Of a stretch of 64,000 nt of DNA, positions 60,204-64,000 are shown in pieces; within the stretch, counting starts at the first letter, position 1; every line of letters begins with the position of its first letter. The stretch is from positions 1,240,001-1,304,000 of the forward strand of contig NZ_CP019981.1 in assembly GCF_002982135.1 (NCBI RefSeq), in the 5' to 3' direction. A program made the position numbers and the translations under genes. The notes beneath the pieces are model-generated. The model ran no database searches. It saw only the letters and a list, made by a program, of their open reading frames with translations, and was not told the DNA's origin. Source of the DNA: Pediococcus inopinatus. GTDB taxonomy: Bacteria; Bacillota; Bacilli; Lactobacillales; Lactobacillaceae.

Positions 60204-60217
60204 TGCCGTAAATAAAC

Positions 60218-61055
60218 TTACTTGTAAATTTGAATTGTCTTTTTACCTAAATCTGTTGTTGCGTGCAAGTATTCAAAATCGACCTGTAATTGAAGTTGAC
60301 TTAGATTTAATTTTTTTAATCCTGATTTTTTATTTAAATTAAATGTTGCTTCATACTCATGATTTTTGGCACTAATTAATCAGTGTTTACTTTTATCAAG
60401 ATAATCCTTACCGAAAACACTGTCATTACCGTTATCCTGGTAAGTCTTTGCCATAATTGCAAATCCTGAAACAACATTATTATTCTTCAAAAAATCATGA
60501 ACAGATCCATCCATACCAGTAAACTCATAGCGGACGGTTAATTTACCATTTTGTAAAACTGCTTTTTTAAATTTATATACAGAATTACTTCGTTTTGCCT
60601 TAACAGTCATCGGAATCTTTTTAAGAGATGTTCTTGAGGTAACCTCAGGCTTATCCAAGCTTGACTCAATTGTTAAATCCTTAATTTGTTTAGGCATTTT
60701 TTTTATTTTATATCCAACAATTTGATTTTTTCCGTTCCCGCTAATAGAGACTGCATTCGCATCCAGTAGATAATCCTTTTTACTTTTGTTAACCAAGATT
60801 TTAAATATTGCTAATTGATCTTTGCTGTATCTTTGTGCTAACCGAAACTTTATTAAACCGGTTCCACCGACGTATTCATCAATCCCAAGAACTCTTAATT
60901 TAACATCACCGTTTGCCAAAGTTAACCTACCGTTCAATTTGCGTGAAGTAACTTTGCTAGGGGAAAGATGTAGGTTAAATGCCCAGCGACCAAAGTTTCT
61001 CTTGAAGCTCGTAAATACAATCGGAAAATTAATCGTTCTTTTAGGAACTGCTCCT
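60218..61055 (-). pseudogene. Anti-sigma factor remnant (DUF4179-like), truncated and interrupted
   Basis: A continuous minus-strand frame begins near 61055 without a start codon (KGAVPKRTINFPIVFTSFKR) and reads a beta-rich, lysine-rich extracellular-type domain. An in-frame TGA at 60380-60382 interrupts it, after which the same frame continues for 53 codons (ending DLGKKTIQIYK) to TAA at 60218. The membrane anchor and sigma-binding N-terminus are missing. A 5' part could start at TTG 60937, but no ribosome site supports it. Together with the sigma fragment upstream it looks like an internal deletion plus a nonsense mutation. The family call rests on context and general character. Confidence 0.65.
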
Positions 61056-61145
61056 TTAATCTGCCTGCTCCATCATAATTTCAGTAAATGCTTGTTGATT
61101 TCCATGCATAGCTCGTTTGACAATTCTAATTTTGACTTTGTTCAC
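61056..61145 (-). pseudogene. ECF sigma factor N-terminal fragment
   Basis: GTG at 61145 with AAGGGGG eight bases upstream opens 29 codons (NKVKIRIVKRAMHGNQQAF then TEIMMEQAD) and stops at TAA 61056. The pattern KRAMHGNQQAFTEIM is that of the first helix of extracytoplasmic-function sigma factors. The rest of the gene is gone and the next frame is the C-terminal part of a probable anti-sigma protein, so a deletion seems to have removed the sigma body and the anti-sigma N-terminus. Confidence 0.6.
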
Positions 61146-61212
61146 GTGGCTTACCCCCTTTCACCTATTAGTGGTATAAACACTGGAAAAAGTTGCACTT
61201 TTATTTAATGAA

Positions 61213-61257
61213 TCAAAAAAAGCTGCTATACAACATTTTAACGTCATATAACAGCTT
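61213..61257 (-). terminator. Terminator of tRNA-Gln
   Basis: GAAGCTG/CAGCTTTTTTT hairpin on the minus strand some 15 bases past the tRNA 3' end. Confidence 0.8.
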
Positions 61258-61272
61258 CAATATTTAAAATTA

Positions 61273-61344
61273 TTGGGCATACTGGGATCGAACCAGTAAA
61301 TTACGGATTCAGAGTCCGAGGCCTTACCATTTGGCGAATGCCCA
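61273..61344 (-). tRNA. tRNA-Gln (anticodon CUG)
   Basis: On the minus strand TGGGCAT pairs with ATGCCCA as acceptor stem. The anticodon loop is CTCTGAA between CGGA and TCCG, giving anticodon CUG (codon CAG), and the T arm is CTGG-TTCGATC-CCAG. The CCA end is not encoded. It is 72 bases with its own promoter and terminator. Confidence 0.92.
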
Positions 61345-61360
61345 CTAAATTACCTCTATA

Positions 61361-61389
61361 ATATTACCGTCTTTCCGCCAAACTGTCAA
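61361..61389 (-). promoter_or_regulatory. Promoter of tRNA-Gln
   Basis: TTGACA (61389-61384) and TAATAT (61366-61361), 17 bases apart on the minus strand, 16 bases upstream of the tRNA. Confidence 0.88.
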
Positions 61390-61489
61390 TAAGTCTTCTT
61401 TTATTTTGCCGATTTTCATTGAAAGTTGTGAACATCTGACAACTACCTTGGTTTTTGCTACAATAAAGGTAATGTTACGAGGTGAAAAT

Positions 61490-61819
61490 ATGGCTACAAA
61501 TTCTGATTCAATTTATAATGTTTTATCACAAGTTTATAATCATCCAGACCGTGCCGCTGTCAATACGCTGGGATATACAAATGTGGTGCAATTAAATATA
61601 AACGACACAATGCATGTAGCAAATCCAGAAATCTATTTTCCAGATGAAACGTTACTTGTCGACCGTCTATCTGATGATTTTGTTGCTAAATACCGTACTT
61701 TGCTTGATCATTTTAATACCTATACTACTAGGCCAACAAAAACTTATCACGAAGTTTGGGTAACGACTGCTCATATCCTAAAACAAAAAGCCTATATGCT
61801 TGAGTTGACTTATGAGTAA
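61490..61819 (+). CDS. Hypothetical protein (109 aa)
   Basis: A small soluble protein I do not recognise. It is acidic, with an N-terminal SIYNVLSQVYNHPD and a C-terminal helix TTAHILKQKAYMLELTYE. CGAGGTG lies six bases before the ATG, and a TACAAT -10 box stands 30 bases upstream. Its end overlaps the next gene by eight bases, so the pair is coupled in translation. Confidence 0.65.
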   Translation: MATNSDSIYNVLSQVYNHPDRAAVNTLGYTNVVQLNINDTMHVANPEIYFPDETLLVDRLSDDFVAKYRTLLDHFNTYTTRPTKTYHEVWVTTAHILKQKAYMLELTYE

Positions 61820-62015
61820 GAAGGAACTTAAAGCAGCCCTCGCCGACACCAAACAAAAACTGGTCATCTGGGCAGTAATCGCGATTCTTTGCTTGGTCAG
61901 CGAAAGTTTATTGCCCTATTCGTTCATTCCATACATTCTTATCGCAATATTCGTTTATTGGATGTACTTATTTATCAGCTTAATTTATCTGACTTTTCTG
62001 GCACGAAAAAAGTGA
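61812..62015 (+). CDS. Small two-helix membrane protein (67 aa)
   Basis: A lysine-rich start (MSKKELKAALADTKQK) is followed by two hydrophobic segments at about 18-34 and 38-62 and a basic RKK end. No family recognised. Its start lies within the end of the preceding unknown gene, which suggests the two products act together. Confidence 0.6.
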   Translation: MSKKELKAALADTKQKLVIWAVIAILCLVSESLLPYSFIPYILIAIFVYWMYLFISLIYLTFLARKK

Positions 62016-62031
62016 ATTAACAGCTAAGGTA

Positions 62032-62060
62032 TTGACTTTAAGTCCCAAATACGATAAATT
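62032..62060 (+). promoter_or_regulatory. Promoter of tRNA-Glu
   Basis: TTGACT (62032-62037) and TAAATT (62055-62060) with 17-base spacing, 23 bases upstream of the tRNA. Confidence 0.75.
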
Positions 62061-62083
62061 AGAAAAGTACTAATTGACTAATT

Positions 62084-62156
62084 GCCCGCTGGTCAAATTG
62101 GTTTAAGACGTCGCCCTCTCAAGGCGGAGCTACGGGTTCGATCCCCGTGCGGGCTA
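62084..62156 (+). tRNA. tRNA-Glu (anticodon CUC)
   Basis: Acceptor GCCCGC pairs with GCGGGC; D-loop with AATTGGTTTA; anticodon loop CTCTCAA between CGCC and GGCG gives anticodon CUC (codon GAG); T arm ACGGG-TTCGATC-CCCGT. The outermost base pair is unclear: position 1 would be T (62083) opposite T at position 72. The arm sequences are those of a tRNA-Glu. A terminator follows. Confidence 0.88.
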
Positions 62157-62171
62157 TAATTAAGCAAAAAA

Positions 62172-62220
62172 TAAGCCTCAAAGCATTGTTAAATCAGTGT
62201 TTTGAGGCTTATTTTTCTTT
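62172..62220. terminator. Terminator after tRNA-Glu
   Basis: AAGCCTCAAA/TTTTGAGGCTT hairpin with ATTTTTCTTTTT on the plus strand and an A-rich left flank that can serve the convergent gene. Confidence 0.85.
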
Positions 62221-62919
62221 TTAAAAATACGTCATTTCGACATTGTCACTAATATAGTTTACAAACTGGAGTAAAGCATGCCGATTTTCTAATTTATTGA
62301 AGGTTTTAATCTTGTTATGTCCATCTTCCCGATAGGTGATCACCATGACGTTTTGACTTTTAATTCCAGTCTTCTTGATGAATGCAAGATATTTTTTTGA
62401 GCCTAATTTGGTACGAATATTTTTCAAATCAATGCTATAGAAGTCCTCTTGTGCACTCAATGAATAACGCCGAATTTCCTTACGTACCTTGGGATAATGT
62501 TTGCTGTCCGAATTATAAAAATATATTTCCGTGTCATAAGAGCTATATCTTTTTTTCTGAATTTCTTGAACGGCTTTGGTTGCAGAGATCGGAATTGGTG
62601 TTACATGATTCTTTGTATAATCCGGTTGATTGATAAATTGAAAAACGACGCCCAATCCCACAATCAATAAGGCTCCTGCTAACCCAATATGTTTAGCAGA
62701 ATAAGAACGATCCCCATAAAAGAAAAACAGAACCATAATTACAACTACTAAAACAGATAAAATCCACAAGGAACCAATATAAAAATGTAACCCCATCGAA
62801 TACGTAGTTACCCGTCTTCGTGTAAGCTGATAGTAATTGGTAATTCTCATGTAAAGCAGGATCAACAAAATAACCCCTACGGCTCTTTCGATAAAATTAA
62901 CTACAGCCTGTTTGCGCAC
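62221..62919 (-). CDS. Hypothetical membrane protein (232 aa)
   Basis: Not recognised. Three membrane segments (about 8-25, 45-66 and 77-92) are followed by a 140-residue, lysine- and tyrosine-rich tail without cysteines. It stands alone on the minus strand between the tRNA-Glu terminator and the SPFH gene. Confidence 0.65.
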   Translation of the reverse strand: MRKQAVVNFIERAVGVILLILLYMRITNYYQLTRRRVTTYSMGLHFYIGSLWILSVLVVVIMVLFFFYGDRSYSAKHIGLAGALLIVGLGVVFQFINQPDYTKNHVTPIPISATKAVQEIQKKRYSSYDTEIYFYNSDSKHYPKVRKEIRRYSLSAQEDFYSIDLKNIRTKLGSKKYLAFIKKTGIKSQNVMVITYREDGHNKIKTFNKLENRHALLQFVNYISDNVEMTYF

Positions 62920-63057
62920 AATGATCTCCTACCATTTTGACAAACCTATTCATACATCGGTACTATAATACCGCTTTCTAACTATTTTTAATAATATTCC
63001 GTAAATAAAAAAAGTTACTCCTTATACACCTCAGAGTAACTCTATTCTTATGAAATT

Positions 63058-63891
63058 TTATAACGTCGTATTTTTATCGTCTTTCGTACCAAGTAATTTT
63101 CCGACCACTGGCAGTTTACCAAATTCTTCCGCACTATCTGAAGGCACAACCACCAAATTTGTATCAGACTTTGCTAAATCAGAAAAAGCATTGATAGATT
63201 GATTTTGGAAATATTTTTCGGTAGCTTCTGCTAATCCAGCTTGAACGGTATCAATCCGGTAACGCTCAGCATTGGCACGTGTTTTAGTTGCATCCGCTTC
63301 TGCTTTGGCAGTCGCCATTAGCGCATCATTCTTAGCTTTAGTAGTCAATTCAATAGATTTGGCTTCCCCTTCTGCTTTAGCGATGGTTGCCACTCGTTCA
63401 CGATCAGCCGTCAATTGTTTATCCATTGCTTCTTGAATGGCACGAGAAGGTGTTAATTCATCAATATTAATTCGATCCACATTAATTCCGTATGTGTTCG
63501 TCAAATCGCCAATTGCCAATGTCAATTCCTGGTTAATTTTGGCAGTCGACCCTAAGGCCTCATTCAAGTCCATCCGTCCGATGATATCTCGTAAATGCCC
63601 ACGAACAAGTTGGGCCATCGATTCAACGGAATCTGTATTTTCATATTGATACTTCACTGGATCGGTAATATGGAAGTTCAACGTTAAACTAGCTGAAACG
63701 TCCGCATTATCCTTTGTAATAATTGAATAGTTTGGTAGTGCTAAAGGTTCCATCGCTAAACTCACATTTTTAATTTTTTGAAAAAATGGAAAATAAAAAT
63801 GAAATCCAGGATCAACGCTCCGTTTGTATTTTCCTAATGTTTCTACTAGACCACGATTATTTTGTGGCACAATTCTTAATCCAAATGGCAT
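63058..63891 (-). CDS. SPFH/band 7 domain protein (stomatin-like)
   Basis: A 277-residue band-7 protein: RIVPQNNRGLVETLGKYKRSV near 6-26, the coiled-coil region with KAEGEAKSIELTTKAKNDAL and AKAEADATKTRANAERYRID near 165-210. The family organises membrane microdomains. Unlike most relatives it has no N-terminal membrane helix; GGAGGGG seven bases before the ATG at 63891 makes this start convincing. An upstream frame ends two bases before the start codon, so the two are cotranscribed. Confidence 0.88.
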   Translation of the reverse strand: MPFGLRIVPQNNRGLVETLGKYKRSVDPGFHFYFPFFQKIKNVSLAMEPLALPNYSIITKDNADVSASLTLNFHITDPVKYQYENTDSVESMAQLVRGHLRDIIGRMDLNEALGSTAKINQELTLAIGDLTNTYGINVDRINIDELTPSRAIQEAMDKQLTADRERVATIAKAEGEAKSIELTTKAKNDALMATAKAEADATKTRANAERYRIDTVQAGLAEATEKYFQNQSINAFSDLAKSDTNLVVVPSDSAEEFGKLPVVGKLLGTKDDKNTTL

Positions 63892-63893
63892 AT

Positions 63894-64000
63894 TTAAACC
63901 CCTCCGTTTTTCTGGTACTCGTGCATGAACTGTTCTTTCTGGTTTATCATGATTAGCTCGTCGATCTCGCTTATCTGGTTTGGATATCGCATGCTGCCTA
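63894..64000 (-). CDS. C-terminal end of an upstream gene (partial)
   Basis: An open minus-strand frame enters from the right edge and ends MHEYQKNGGV at TAA 63894-63896. It reads as a short charged helix (RYPNQISEIDELIMINQKEQ). The ribosome site of the SPFH gene lies inside its last codons. An in-frame ATG occurs near 63991, so a tiny complete gene cannot be excluded. Function unknown. Confidence 0.5.
   Translation of the reverse strand, partial: GSMRYPNQISEIDELIMINQKEQFMHEYQKNGGV

Noticed and set aside
60148..60342. 64-codon plus-strand frame over the anti-sigma remnant end
   Set aside because: Antisense to the decayed gene and its terminator; the minus-strand frame reads as protein, this one does not.
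60380..60937. Intact 185-residue gene from TTG 60937
   Set aside because: The frame continues upstream of 60937 with protein-like sequence and downstream of its TGA for 53 codons, so it is the middle of a broken gene.

Overview
The window is a piece of chromosome from a low-GC Gram-positive lactic acid bacterium of the family Lactobacillaceae. This rests on T-box leaders before valS and amino-acid transporters, MurT/GatD, an EzrA gene, an LAB-type D-Ala ligase carrying Phe where Tyr is usual, and a Lacto-usp/6S RNA next to rarA. Both places where rod-shaped relatives carry mreB (between radC and mreC, and between murA and yidD/rodA) hold no mreB, and minCD is not downstream of mreD. I infer a coccoid lineage, Pediococcus being my best guess; the species cannot be fixed from the sequence alone.

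Layout. 1-1413: end of an amino-acid ABC transporter operon (minus strand) with a T-box leader that has one Stem I region but two complete antiterminator/terminator modules. 1414-2992: an IS1202-type (ISNCY) insertion sequence flanked by a 27-bp direct repeat. 3021-16200: mreD, mreC, radC, folC, valS (own T-box), tpx, thiI, a cysteine desulfurase gene, ezrA, a free-Met-sulfoxide reductase gene and rpsD with a structured leader. A roughly 100-bp structured unit is tandemly duplicated between the desulfurase gene and thiI. 16247-26500: DUF1054, YueI-like protein, rarA, 6S-like RNA, a small membrane protein, usp, tag, a membrane-anchored glycerophosphodiesterase, ddl, an MDR oxidoreductase, DUF2785 and DUF975 proteins. 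26556-31156: a five-gene minus-strand cluster joining a BceAB-type ABC pair to a GntR/ABC/permease set. 31308-34948: a hydroxyacid dehydrogenase and a MetNPQ-type ABC transporter behind a T-box. 35313-45339: rodA, DUF2969, yidD, murA, DUF1146 and the complete F1Fo ATP synthase operon atpBEFHAGDC. 45718-51226: upp, glyA, a Sua5-type gene, prmC, prfA, tdk. 51434-53485: murT-gatD on the plus strand. 53553-60036: manA, a serine hydrolase, a heterodimeric ABC exporter and its TetR regulator. 60218-61145: the wreck of a sigma-factor/anti-sigma operon. 61273-64000: tRNA-Gln(CUG), two small unknown genes, tRNA-Glu(CUC), an unknown membrane protein, an SPFH protein and a gene fragment at the edge.

How the genes work together. 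Much of the window is housekeeping: cell envelope (mreCD, rodA, murA, ddl, murT-gatD, ezrA), translation (valS, rpsD, prfA/prmC, Sua5, thiI, tRNAs), energy (ATP synthase) and one-carbon metabolism (folC, glyA). Amino-acid supply is governed by three T-box leaders. Envelope-stress functions (BceAB, GntR-ABC, EfrAB-like exporter, the decayed sigma system) form a second theme. I saw no CRISPR array, prophage, toxin-antitoxin pair or restriction system.

The most unusual items are the duplicated T-box switch with an IS sitting just upstream of its promoter, the duplicated structured unit before thiI, the two empty mreB positions and the collapsed sigma/anti-sigma locus. Motifs, spacings and repeats were read by eye; no alignment, folding or database search was run.
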